Shown piece by piece: positions 53,760 to 60,999 of a stretch of DNA of 64,000 nucleotides (position 1 is its first letter; every line of letters begins with the position of its first letter). Source of the DNA: Bulleidia sp964385925 (lineage in GTDB: Bacteria; Bacillota_I; Bacilli_A; Erysipelotrichales; Erysipelotrichaceae); assembly GCA_964385925.1 (NCBI GenBank), contig CAYLQV010000009.1, positions 1-64,000 on the forward strand, written 5' to 3'. A program made the position numbers and the translations under genes. The notes beneath the pieces are model-generated. The model did no database searches. It saw only the letters and a list, made by a program, of their open reading frames with translations, and was not told the DNA's origin.

Positions 53760-53945
53760 TTATTTTTCGATGGTGATCTTTCTGTTGATGATGTTGAAAT
53801 CGCAGATGCTGTAGCCGTTGACCTTTACGAAAAACCGGAGCCAATTGTCAGCGTTTGCCAGTCTTGAGAATGTCTGTACGTCAGCCCATCCTTCAAGTCC
53901 TCTGTTCACTCTTACTACCCACACTGTTTTCTTTCTGCTTGTCAT
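53760..53945 (-). CDS. Small phage accessory protein, unknown function
   Basis: A 61-residue basic protein starting MTSRKKTVWVVRVNRGLEGW, with AAGGAG upstream. Family unknown. Its leader is copy B of the 79-base repeat. Confidence 0.6.
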   Translation of the reverse strand: MTSRKKTVWVVRVNRGLEGWADVQTFSRLANADNWLRFFVKVNGYSICDFNIINRKITIEK

Positions 53946-53952
53946 ATTCTTT

Positions 53953-54031
53953 TCTCCTTGCCTTCCCTTGGCATGTTCATAGTGCCATATGTCAAGCAGG
54001 ATTGGATGATACACAGTTTGAACTGTGTCTA
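53953..54031 (-). repeat. 79-base leader repeat, copy B
   Basis: Partner of 53671-53749. Here the hairpin is a near-perfect palindrome ACACAGTTCAAACTGTGT starting immediately after the TAG stop of the upstream gene. A weaker third relative, with ACACA/TGTGT arms again directly after a TAG, is at 54304-54326. Confidence 0.8.
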
Positions 54032-54247
54032 CATATCTTCTTTATCTGAGTCGCTAGGTTTCCAAATGCGGCCATTGTAATCATCATCCACGGACCAGCA
54101 CAGGCCCAGGGTATTCAGTGCCTCTGTAAAGCCCTCGTACGCTGCCTTGTTCGCCTCTCCGCCAAACACCTTATGTGCAAAGCATCGATCTCCTAAATGG
54201 TCCTCCGCAACCTTGACCCAGGAATCCTCAATCTTAAGTTCTCTCAT
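54029..54247 (-). CDS. Small phage accessory protein, unknown function
   Basis: A 72-residue acidic protein (VAEDHLGDRCFAHKVFGGEA, TEALNTLGLCWSVDDDYNGR). Unknown family; the ATG is preceded by GAGAGGA. Stop codon lies at the edge of the leader repeat. Confidence 0.6.
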   Translation of the reverse strand: MRELKIEDSWVKVAEDHLGDRCFAHKVFGGEANKAAYEGFTEALNTLGLCWSVDDDYNGRIWKPSDSDKEDM

Positions 54248-54323
54248 GTTCGAGTCCTCTCTTTCTATGTATATACATCACTCTAAAGAAAGGTGATATG
54301 AATACACAGATAGCGCAGTGTGT

Positions 54324-54542
54324 CTAGACTCGCGCACATATATCAACACCTAGTGCAACACTCAGCGTGCTGCCATTGTCCCATGCAACCATGATCGAGC
54401 CAATATCATCAACACCGATCACGGTTCCTTCGGTTCCAACTGCTGGTGCTTGTGGATCATCCATGGCAACTAACTTCACTCGGCTGCCGGCAGGATACTG
54501 TTTTCGCAGACTTTCAATCTGTGCCTCACTTGGAAGTCTCAT
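54324..54542 (-). CDS. DUF4314-family phage protein
   Basis: A 72-residue protein: LRKQYPAGSRVKLVAMDDPQ, GTEGTVIGVDDIGSIMVAWD (in part), LGVDICARV. This matches DUF4314, a small SH3-like protein common in phages and mobile elements. Start at 54542 after AAGGAAAAC, overlapping the upstream gene by 17 bases. Confidence 0.8.
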   Translation of the reverse strand: MRLPSEAQIESLRKQYPAGSRVKLVAMDDPQAPAVGTEGTVIGVDDIGSIMVAWDNGSTLSVALGVDICARV

Positions 54543-55125
54543 CTTGTTTTCCTTCTTCCTTATGCTTTGCCTTAGCTGCTTCAAGTTGATCTGGTGTGCG
54601 GAATGCAGCATGCCCACTCAGGTTTCTAAGAAGGACCTTCCTGGATGTTTTGTACTGGTCACCATTCATACCTAAACGGATCAGCCAAATGCGGAATGCG
54701 TACTTCTCGTTTTCCTCTTTGACTTCTTTTGCAAGGATTCTCTTTTGGGCCAGTGCAGATTGATTCATCATTGAGGCAAGTTGAGTAAATGCTTTGATCT
54801 CATCTGGATTTGAGGTTTGTGGGAAGCCAGTGAAGCAGACCTTTGTTTCGGTAAATTCAAGTCCAACAATACCGTCACTCTCTTTGGATAAGAACTCCTG
54901 GATACGATTCCTAAACTTAATCGTCGAGCAGGTGTTCGCATCCTTCTGGAGTTCTGCTACTAGGTAGCGGTTGATTGCAAACTTGCCACCAGTTGATTTG
55001 GTAAGCAAGTCTGCCCGTGCATACATCAGGTTCACAAGATTCCGCAAGGAAGTCCCTGTGTGACCTTTCATTGGAAGCTCAATGCTTAATCTTAATTCTT
55101 CGGATTTCTTTTTTGCCTTTGGCAT
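54526..55125 (-). CDS. Phage protein of unknown function, beside the methylase
   Basis: A 199-residue protein starting MPKAKKKSEELRLSIELPMK with AAGGAG upstream. It is conserved in type next to phage methylases and DUF4314 genes, with GTSLRNLVNLMYARADLLTK and NRYLVAELQKDANTC. A role in DNA modification or recombination is possible but not shown. Confidence 0.6.
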   Translation of the reverse strand: MPKAKKKSEELRLSIELPMKGHTGTSLRNLVNLMYARADLLTKSTGGKFAINRYLVAELQKDANTCSTIKFRNRIQEFLSKESDGIVGLEFTETKVCFTGFPQTSNPDEIKAFTQLASMMNQSALAQKRILAKEVKEENEKYAFRIWLIRLGMNGDQYKTSRKVLLRNLSGHAAFRTPDQLEAAKAKHKEEGKQDETSK

Positions 55126-55208
55126 GTGTTTTCTCCTTTCGCATTTTGCGATGTACCATGTTTCTTTTGGCATGTACATACATCACTCTGAAGGCGAACG
55201 AAGTAAAG

Positions 55209-56474
55209 TTAATTCTGCAGATTTTCTGAAGAAGTTTCTTCAATTGCCACTTCCTCGTATGAAAGTTTCTGACCGCCACGAATTACATACACATCTTTCG
55301 TGCTGCCACCTTCATGTTCGATGAATCTCTTCACGATCACATCTACATACTTTGGATCAAGTTCGATACCACGACAGACACGATCTGTTTCCTGACATGC
55401 AATCAAAGTGCTGCCAGACCCAAGGAATGGATCTAACACAACACCGTTTGTTGCGGAGCTATTCTTAATCGGATAGCTCATCAATACTACAGGCTTCATG
55501 GTTGGATGATCTTTACTAGAGCGCGGCTTATCATATTCCCACACCGTTGTCTGCTTGCGATCGCTGTACCACTTGTGAGTCCCCTTCTGCTTCCATCCAA
55601 ACAAGCACGGTTCATGAATCCACTGGTATGGACTTCTTCCTAACACCAGGGAGTTCTTCTTCCAGATGCAACATCCAGAAAGATAGAAGCCTGCTTCCTG
55701 GAATGCCTTACGGAAGTTCAACCCTTCGGTGTCTGCGTGCCATACATAAATCGATCCATCATCTGCCAGGTTAGCAATCATGCACTGATAACTAGATAAC
55801 AAGAAGTTATAGAAGTCCTGATCTGCCATGTTATCATTCATGATCTTGCCGGCAGTCTCTTCGACATCAACGTTATATGGTGGATCTGTCAGTACTAGGT
55901 TTGCCTTCACACCATCCATCAATGCGGTATAGTTCTCTGCACCTGTTGCATCTCCACAGAGAACTTTGTGCTTTCCAAGAAACCACATGTCACCAAGTTT
56001 ACTCATAACCGGCTTTGCCAGTTCCTGGTCCACATCAAAATTATCTTCTTTGACTTCCTTATCGTGGACTTTGTTAAAAAGCTGTTCGATCTCGGGCGGT
56101 TCAAAACCTGTCTTACCTAAATCGAAGTCGCTATTTTGAATGTCTGCCAGCAAATCTGCCAACATCGTCTCATCCCATGCACCGGTAATTTTATTGAGTG
56201 CAATGTTCAAAGCTTTCTCTCTGACCTTATCCACATCAACAACTGCGCATGGAACTTCTGTATATCCAAGATCCATTGCAACGGTTAGTCTTTGGTGGCC
56301 ACCAATGATCGTCATATCTTTATTTACAACCAGTGGATCAGCAAATCCAAACTCTTCAATCGAGTCTTTGATCTTCTGATATTCCTTGTCTCCTGGTTTC
56401 AGTTTCTTTCTCGGATTGTATTCCGCTGGCTTCAAGCTTGCCACCGGCAGCACTTTCAACTCTGCTGTTTTCAT
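55209..56474 (-). CDS. ParB-domain DNA methyltransferase (N6-adenine/N4-cytosine)
   Basis: A 421-residue protein. The N-terminal ParB-like domain (1-120) has SLKPAEYNPRK, IIGGHQRLTVAMDLG and a nuclease/DNA-binding character. The methyltransferase part has LVLTDPPYNVD as the catalytic motif and LDPFLGSGSTLIACQETDR as the SAM-binding motif in that order. No restriction enzyme is adjacent, so it is probably an orphan methylase protecting phage DNA. GGAGG precedes the ATG. Confidence 0.92.
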   Translation of the reverse strand: MKTAELKVLPVASLKPAEYNPRKKLKPGDKEYQKIKDSIEEFGFADPLVVNKDMTIIGGHQRLTVAMDLGYTEVPCAVVDVDKVREKALNIALNKITGAWDETMLADLLADIQNSDFDLGKTGFEPPEIEQLFNKVHDKEVKEDNFDVDQELAKPVMSKLGDMWFLGKHKVLCGDATGAENYTALMDGVKANLVLTDPPYNVDVEETAGKIMNDNMADQDFYNFLLSSYQCMIANLADDGSIYVWHADTEGLNFRKAFQEAGFYLSGCCIWKKNSLVLGRSPYQWIHEPCLFGWKQKGTHKWYSDRKQTTVWEYDKPRSSKDHPTMKPVVLMSYPIKNSSATNGVVLDPFLGSGSTLIACQETDRVCRGIELDPKYVDVIVKRFIEHEGGSTKDVYVIRGGQKLSYEEVAIEETSSENLQN

Positions 56475-56661
56475 TTAATGCCTCCTTCGCCTTTCGGCGT
56501 TCCATTCTTTTGTTAAATGCCCAGCGGCATCGGTTCGAGCAGAAGCTCTTCGGCCGGCCGTTGCTGTTTTGTACAATTGGTTTTCCACACTCCGGACAGA
56601 ATGCTTTCGCACAGGCGGCGATAAACTCTGAAAGATCTGGAGTTTCAAATTCCTGATCCAT
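56356..56661 (-). CDS. Small zinc-finger protein overlapping the methylase start
   Basis: A 101-residue protein with FCPECGKPIVQNSNGRPKSF followed by CSNRCRWAFNKRMERRKAKE, a four-cysteine zinc ribbon like those of phage HNH or recombination accessory proteins. The C-terminal 40 residues lie in another frame over the methylase start; this 119-base overlap is unusual, though the N-terminal zinc module looks real. Confidence 0.6.
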   Translation of the reverse strand: MDQEFETPDLSEFIAACAKAFCPECGKPIVQNSNGRPKSFCSNRCRWAFNKRMERRKAKEALNENSRVESAAGGKLEASGIQSEKETETRRQGISEDQRLD

Positions 56662-56779
56662 GTGCCCTCCTGTCCACGAAACTTTTGTCTGTCCACGAAA
56701 CTCAAAAAGGAACCCACATAAAAAGACAGCGATGGATTTTGTCCCATCACTGCCGTCATGAAATATATTCAGTTTTCAA

Positions 56780-56944
56780 CTTCCGCGTTGCCACCGCACT
56801 TTTTCGGCCCTGGCTGTACATTTTGCGGTATTGTTGCCGGCCAGCCAGACCCCACCCCTCACAATTTCGCGATTTTTAACGCGAGAGGGGGCGACGGTCA
56901 GGAGGCAAAAACCTTTTAGAGATTTAACCCCGGCCCCGGCCTCA
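56780..56944. other. GC-rich, palindrome-rich non-coding segment, cos-like
   Basis: The gap after the HNH stop is markedly GC-rich against its neighbours. At 56858-56892 CCCCTC/GAGGGG arms enclose TCGCG/CGCGA arms around an A-rich centre, and GGCCGGGG repeats lie at 56929-56942. In many Firmicute phages such a segment next to an HNH gene carries the cos site. I do not see the cut site itself. Confidence 0.5.
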
Positions 56945-57310
56945 TCAGTAGTGGTAGGTTGGTGTTCCTTCTTCATTTCTTGTTTTTTGATCATGACACT
57001 TCTTGCACAGAGGTTGCCAGTTCGATTCATCCCAGAACAGGGTTGGATCACCGCGATGAGGAATGATATGATCCACAACTGTTGCTTTGACATACCTTGG
57101 TGGATTCTTTCTCATGCATCTGACACAGAGTGGATGCTCAACCAAGAACCGTTTGCTTTCCTTCTCCCACCTCGCGTTGTATCCACGCTTGGAAGCAGCA
57201 CGTACTTCTTCCGGGTGCAGTGGCTTGTGTGCTTCACAATACTTCTGCCCTGGAGGTACCAGTGCACTGCAGCCTGGGTGCCTGCAGGGAACATACGGTT
57301 TGTATGGCAT
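56945..57310 (-). CDS. HNH endonuclease
   Basis: A 121-residue nuclease starting MPYKPYVPCRHPGCSALVPP after GGAGCAG. Zinc cysteines (CRHPGC, KYCEAH) precede the HNH core: PLCVRCMRKN, VVDHIIPHRGD and NWQPLCKKCHDQKTRNE. In siphoviruses of this type HNH proteins act with terminase in cos cleavage. Confidence 0.9.
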   Translation of the reverse strand: MPYKPYVPCRHPGCSALVPPGQKYCEAHKPLHPEEVRAASKRGYNARWEKESKRFLVEHPLCVRCMRKNPPRYVKATVVDHIIPHRGDPTLFWDESNWQPLCKKCHDQKTRNEEGTPTYHY

Positions 57311-57332
57311 GTGCCCTGCTCCTTTCTCGATT

Positions 57333-57400
57333 CTTGCTGACAATAACATATCACATATACAATCCGGACATTTGCGGACATTTCCGGCGGATTTCATTTT
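57333..57400. repeat. Direct repeat flanking the 46-base array, left copy
   Basis: Contains the 31 bases starting GGACATTTGCGGACATTTCC that recur exactly at 57632-57662; the 27 bases before it also match with a few differences. It lies upstream of the HNH gene. Confidence 0.8.
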
Positions 57401-57409
57401 CTACATAAG

Positions 57410-57577
57410 CTCTACACTTCATGTGTTGAGGCGGTCGTCTTTTCGACAACTAAGGCACTACACTTCATGTGTTGAGGCCATCGTCTTTTCGACAACTCAG
57501 GCACTACACTTCAAGTGTTGTGGCGATCATCTTTTCGTCAACTAAGCCACTACACTTCAAGTGTTGTGGCGATCATC
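57410..57577. repeat. Tandem array of about 3.6 copies of a 46-base repeat
   Basis: Copies start at 57410, 57456, 57502 and 57548 with exact 46-base spacing. Each has a small palindrome (ACACTTCAAGTGT in copies 3 and 4, ACACTTCATGTGT in 1 and 2) and a TCTTTTCGACAACTAAG-like segment; the last copy is partial. Spacing and palindromes suggest protein-binding sites, perhaps for a replication or late-gene regulator. Confidence 0.85.
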
Positions 57578-57586
57578 TCTCTCTGA

Positions 57587-57662
57587 TTCTTGCCGACTAT
57601 ACCATAGCACATATCAAATGCGGGTATTGTTGGACATTTGCGGACATTTCCGGCGGATTTCA
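57587..57662. repeat. Direct repeat flanking the 46-base array, right copy
   Basis: Partner of 57333-57400. This copy includes the last codons of the ArpU-like gene (KCPQMSNN region), so the left copy looks like a duplicated 3' end of that gene. Confidence 0.8.
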
Positions 57663-58084
57663 ATAAATGTTGGATTTTTAGGCAGTACCACATGTGCCAA
57701 AGCCCTGTTGTGCCACCTGCGGACTGTTCTTTCATCTGCCATCATCTCATCGCCAATCCTGGTCCACGTGTAGTTCTTGATGTAACGATAGGTCAGAACC
57801 AGGCGTTCATCCACATTATCCACGCTAGCAATTACCGACTGAATCTCCATCTTCAAACTCATAAGAAGATCTAACTCTTGATTCAACTGTTCCTGATACT
57901 TCCAAACCTTCTCCAAAGTCTTCATAAAAGAGGCTTCGGTATTCCGGTTTGGATTGTAGTGCTCTTCGAAGCTAGGACTCGACACATTGACAGAAAGTGC
58001 TTGGAGCTGCTCGATCTCTTCTTTATCCAGGCGGATACGCTGCTCCAATCGATATGCTTGATTCAAATATGACTTCGGTGTCAT
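57614..58084 (-). CDS. ArpU-like phage late transcription regulator
   Basis: A 156-residue protein starting MTPKSYLNQAYRLEQRIRLD. The C-terminal sigma-like helix-turn-helix has DERLVLTYRYIKNYTWTRIG and DEMMADERTVRRWHNRAL, typical of the DUF1492/ArpU group that control late genes in Firmicute phages. Starts at an ATGA overlap with the upstream gene. Its end lies in the right-hand flanking repeat. Confidence 0.85.
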   Translation of the reverse strand: MTPKSYLNQAYRLEQRIRLDKEEIEQLQALSVNVSSPSFEEHYNPNRNTEASFMKTLEKVWKYQEQLNQELDLLMSLKMEIQSVIASVDNVDERLVLTYRYIKNYTWTRIGDEMMADERTVRRWHNRALAHVVLPKNPTFIEIRRKCPQMSNNTRI

Positions 58085-58314
58085 TTGCACACCTTCTCTC
58101 TTAGTTTCTGGATTAGATAATCCGGATTAAGGGAGGTTAGTGTTGCAAAGTCCGGTGAGTAAAAGAACTGCTCCAGTTCCATCGCTTCTTTCATCGCGGC
58201 TTGATTCCCACGATTCCGCTTTAGCTTTCGAAGTGCTGAAACATATTCTTTCGCTGCCTCTTTGACGATTGCATTCGCCAAATTGATATATGGTTCAAAA
58301 TTTTCCTGTTGCAT
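58081..58314 (-). CDS. Small phage protein, unknown function
   Basis: A 77-residue basic helical protein (ANAIVKEAAKEYVSALRKLK, AMELEQFFYSPDFATLTSL), of a type found just before ArpU-like genes. No motif of known function. Overlaps the next gene by an ATGA. Confidence 0.65.
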   Translation of the reverse strand: MQQENFEPYINLANAIVKEAAKEYVSALRKLKRNRGNQAAMKEAMELEQFFYSPDFATLTSLNPDYLIQKLREKVCK

Positions 58315-58361
58315 ATGCTTCCCTCCGCATGATTGATCCCTCGGATTGGCATATGTTGTCT

Positions 58362-59747
58362 TTATTTCAGATGTGCCCTTACAGCTTGGATCAGATTCTC
58401 TTGTGTAGAATCTTTATATTCCAATGCCTTCAACACATCCTCATCAATGGTATCTTTGCAAATGATATTGTGGATAGTGACTGTTTCCGTCTGTCCTTGT
58501 CGATTTAGTCTGGCATCGGTCTGCTGTCGCATTTCTAATGACCAACATAACGAAAACCAAATCAAGATATGACCACCATGCTGAAGGTTCAAACCATGTC
58601 CAGCACTGGCTGGTGAGATCAATGCAATCGAGATCTTCCCTGCATCCCAATCCGCAATATCGTCTGATGTCTTCAAATCTCTGACTGCATAGCCAAGTTT
58701 GGATAAATACTCGATGATCCTGGATCGATCATGCTTGTACCAATAAGCAATCAGAACATTCTGACCAACTGCCTCTTCCACGAGATCCGCAAGCATCTCT
58801 AACTTACGTTCATGGATTTGAACTACTTCATGGCTTTCGTTATAAACTGCTCCATTGGCCATCTCCAATAACCGGCCAGACATAACTGCTGCATTTGCCG
58901 CATCGATACTCTTACCATCAAGGCTAAGAACCATCTGTGCTTCAAATTCGTCATACAGCTTTCTTTCTGCCGGGCTCATTTCCACTGGATGGTTGACTGT
59001 CACACACTCAGGCGTATCGGGCAGATAGTCCTTGGATTTCATACTGACGCTGATATCACTGATCTTGTCATAGATTGCTTCCTCTGCACCAGGCAGTGGA
59101 ACATAGTTGTAAACAATGCCAGTGTATGGATTCATATCACCTGGTTTGAAATAGGCTTCTCTGTATCTTCCGATAAACTTACCCAGACGTTTCCCCTGAT
59201 CGATGATCGCGACCTCGCCCCATAGATCGAGAAGTCCATTGGATGCCGGTGTTCCAGTCAAACCCACTACCCGCTTCATGAATGGCCGCACCCTTTTCAG
59301 ATACCGGAATCGCTGTGATCGATAGTTCTTGAAAGAACTCAGCTCATCAATGATGCAACAATCAAATGGCCAAGGCTGATGCTTCTTCTCAAAATACTCG
59401 ACCAGCCACTTGATGTTCTCTCGATTCACCACATAGATGTCTGCCGGCAACTCAAGTGCTGCCACTCTTGCTTTGGCATCTCCCACTACAACTGACATCG
59501 TCATGAACCGTGTATGTGACCAATTCTCTCTGCACTCCTGCGGCCAGACATCACGAGCCACTCGCAACGGTGCAATCACTAAAGTTTTGTGAACTTCGAA
59601 GGAATCAAACATCAGATCTAATGTCGATGTTAAACTGCTGATTGTTTTACCAAGACCCATTTGTTGGATCAGGATTGCGGCTGGATGTTCTTCAACAAAC
59701 TTCACACTGTATTTCTGATAGTCATGCAACGCATCTCTATCTAGCAT
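58362..59747 (-). CDS. SNF2-family DNA helicase
   Basis: A 461-residue superfamily 2 ATPase. P-loop QQMGLGKTISSLTSTLDLM, Walker B CIIDELSSFKNYRSQRFRYL (DELS in place of DEAH), motif III LTGTPASNG and C-terminal motif VI DARLNRQGQTETVTIHNIIC. Phage members of this kind form part of the replication module. One seven-base overlap with the VRR-NUC gene. Confidence 0.92.
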   Translation of the reverse strand: MLDRDALHDYQKYSVKFVEEHPAAILIQQMGLGKTISSLTSTLDLMFDSFEVHKTLVIAPLRVARDVWPQECRENWSHTRFMTMSVVVGDAKARVAALELPADIYVVNRENIKWLVEYFEKKHQPWPFDCCIIDELSSFKNYRSQRFRYLKRVRPFMKRVVGLTGTPASNGLLDLWGEVAIIDQGKRLGKFIGRYREAYFKPGDMNPYTGIVYNYVPLPGAEEAIYDKISDISVSMKSKDYLPDTPECVTVNHPVEMSPAERKLYDEFEAQMVLSLDGKSIDAANAAVMSGRLLEMANGAVYNESHEVVQIHERKLEMLADLVEEAVGQNVLIAYWYKHDRSRIIEYLSKLGYAVRDLKTSDDIADWDAGKISIALISPASAGHGLNLQHGGHILIWFSLCWSLEMRQQTDARLNRQGQTETVTIHNIICKDTIDEDVLKALEYKDSTQENLIQAVRAHLK

Positions 59748-60028
59748 TCTTTGCCTCCTATGATTTTCAATATTTCTTGAATCTCTTCTGGATCATCCAG
59801 AACAAATACCTGGTATCCAAGTTCCTGTAATTGTTTGTGTCTCTTCTTCTGCAGGGGTCTTGGCACTTTGCCTTTCTGCTTCACTTCCACGAAAGCCATG
59901 TGACCTTCATTCAACAGAACAAGTCGATCTGGCATGCCATTCAAACCAGGTGACACAAACTTTGGACACATCCCGCCTGTGTGCTTGACTGCCTTAACAA
60001 GCTGCTGCTCAATTATCTTTTCTCTCAT
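59741..60028 (-). CDS. VRR-NUC domain nuclease
   Basis: A 95-residue protein: CPKFVSPGLNGMPDRLVLLN, then FVEVKQKGKVPRPLQKKRHK with the PD and E-x-K catalytic residues, and ELGYQVFVLDDPEE. Single-domain VRR-NUC proteins are Holliday-junction or flap nucleases. Encoded between helicase and a Cys-rich protein. Confidence 0.93.
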   Translation of the reverse strand: MREKIIEQQLVKAVKHTGGMCPKFVSPGLNGMPDRLVLLNEGHMAFVEVKQKGKVPRPLQKKRHKQLQELGYQVFVLDDPEEIQEILKIIGGKEC

Positions 60029-60546
60029 ATCTCGATAGGGTCCGCTAGATCAAAGGCGGCATAAGCTGCAGATAGAAAGTTGTCGATTGGCCGATTCTTA
60101 TAGGAACAGGTCTGCTTCCCATCGCAGGTGACAATGTACCGATTGCTAAGCTTTATAAAGACCTGCTTCCCACGGTAATTGGTAAAGTATCCACCATCCC
60201 TTGTCTGTTTCCATTTCCTGCGTACAAAGTTCTGCTTCCGCTTAGCTCTGTTCTTCATGTGCCTCTCTCGCTCTTTGGCAGCTAAGATATCCCCTTCCAT
60301 GATTCCAGCACAGATGCATCCGACCTCAATGTCCTCAAAATACTGGTCGTGTCTCATCACGTGTACATACCTGACCTTGCTGCAGCCGCAAAGTTCACAA
60401 GTGGCAAGGTCATAAACCCCACCGTCATCGTCTGCCATATCGTACACATATACGCAGTGCCAGTCAGAGAGTGGTGCTCCCCATTCTCTTAAAACCTTAT
60501 GACAGCGGGCTATATAAGCGCTGTCCACTCCATTTTTTATACTCAT
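60025..60546 (-). CDS. Cys-rich phage protein, unknown function
   Basis: A 173-residue protein with a zinc-type cluster (LATCELCGCSKVRYVHVMRH, DIEVGCICAGIMEGD) followed by a basic region (HMKNRAKRKQNFVRRKWKQT). It looks DNA- or RNA-binding. Family not recognised. Four-base overlap with the VRR-NUC gene; its upstream side is the large repeat array. Confidence 0.65.
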   Translation of the reverse strand: MSIKNGVDSAYIARCHKVLREWGAPLSDWHCVYVYDMADDDGGVYDLATCELCGCSKVRYVHVMRHDQYFEDIEVGCICAGIMEGDILAAKERERHMKNRAKRKQNFVRRKWKQTRDGGYFTNYRGKQVFIKLSNRYIVTCDGKQTCSYKNRPIDNFLSAAYAAFDLADPIEI

Positions 60547-60560
60547 TGTTTTCCTCCCAT

Positions 60561-60999
60561 TGTGACGGGTGATGACAGAATGACAGCTATTCCCTATATA
60601 TACCTACGCGTGTGTGTACGTGCATCTATCTCTACTCTTCTTGATTTTTACCAAAAGTAAATATAAGGGGAAATGCTGTCACTGTCTCACACCTTGTCAT
60701 TTTGTTCCTCCCATTGTGACGGTGAGGACAGAATGACAGCTTTTTCCTATATATACCTACGCGCGTGTGTGCAGGTGAGTTTTCTACTCTCCTTGATTTT
60801 TACCAAAAGTAAATATAAGGGGAAATGCTGTCACTGTCTCACATCTTGTCATCAGCCCGTGTGACGGTGAGGACAAAATGACAGCTTTTTCCTATATATA
60901 CCTACGCGCGTGTGTGCAGGTGAGTTTTCTACTCTCCTTGATTTTTACCAAAAGTAAATATAAGGGGAAATGCTGTCACTGTCTCACATGCTGTCACCA
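60561..60999. repeat. Three tandem copies of a 145-154-base intergenic repeat
   Basis: Units start near 60561, 60715 and 60860, each beginning TGTGACGG. A conserved block (TTTTTACCAAAAGTAAATAT and ensuing AAGGGGAAATGCTGTCACTG) recurs without change. Direct TGACAG boxes at the left and their inverted forms (CTGTCA, TTGTCA) at the right of each unit, plus an AT-rich TATATATA and an alternating CGCGCGTGTGTG stretch, suggest an origin of replication or a cluster of protein sites. Between primase and Cys-rich protein genes; no ORF. Confidence 0.85.

Noticed and set aside
56776..57093. 105-codon minus-strand reading frame over the cos-like segment and HNH end
   Set aside because: It overlaps the HNH core in another frame and its unique part is the palindromic GC-rich stretch, better read as a non-coding site.
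57410..57577. CRISPR array suggested by regular 46-base units
   Set aside because: Units are contiguous near-identical repeats without unique spacers and there are no cas genes.
60561..60999. CRISPR or IS remnant suggested by the large repeats
   Set aside because: No spacers, no transposase, no terminal inverted repeats; tandem intergenic repeat fits better.
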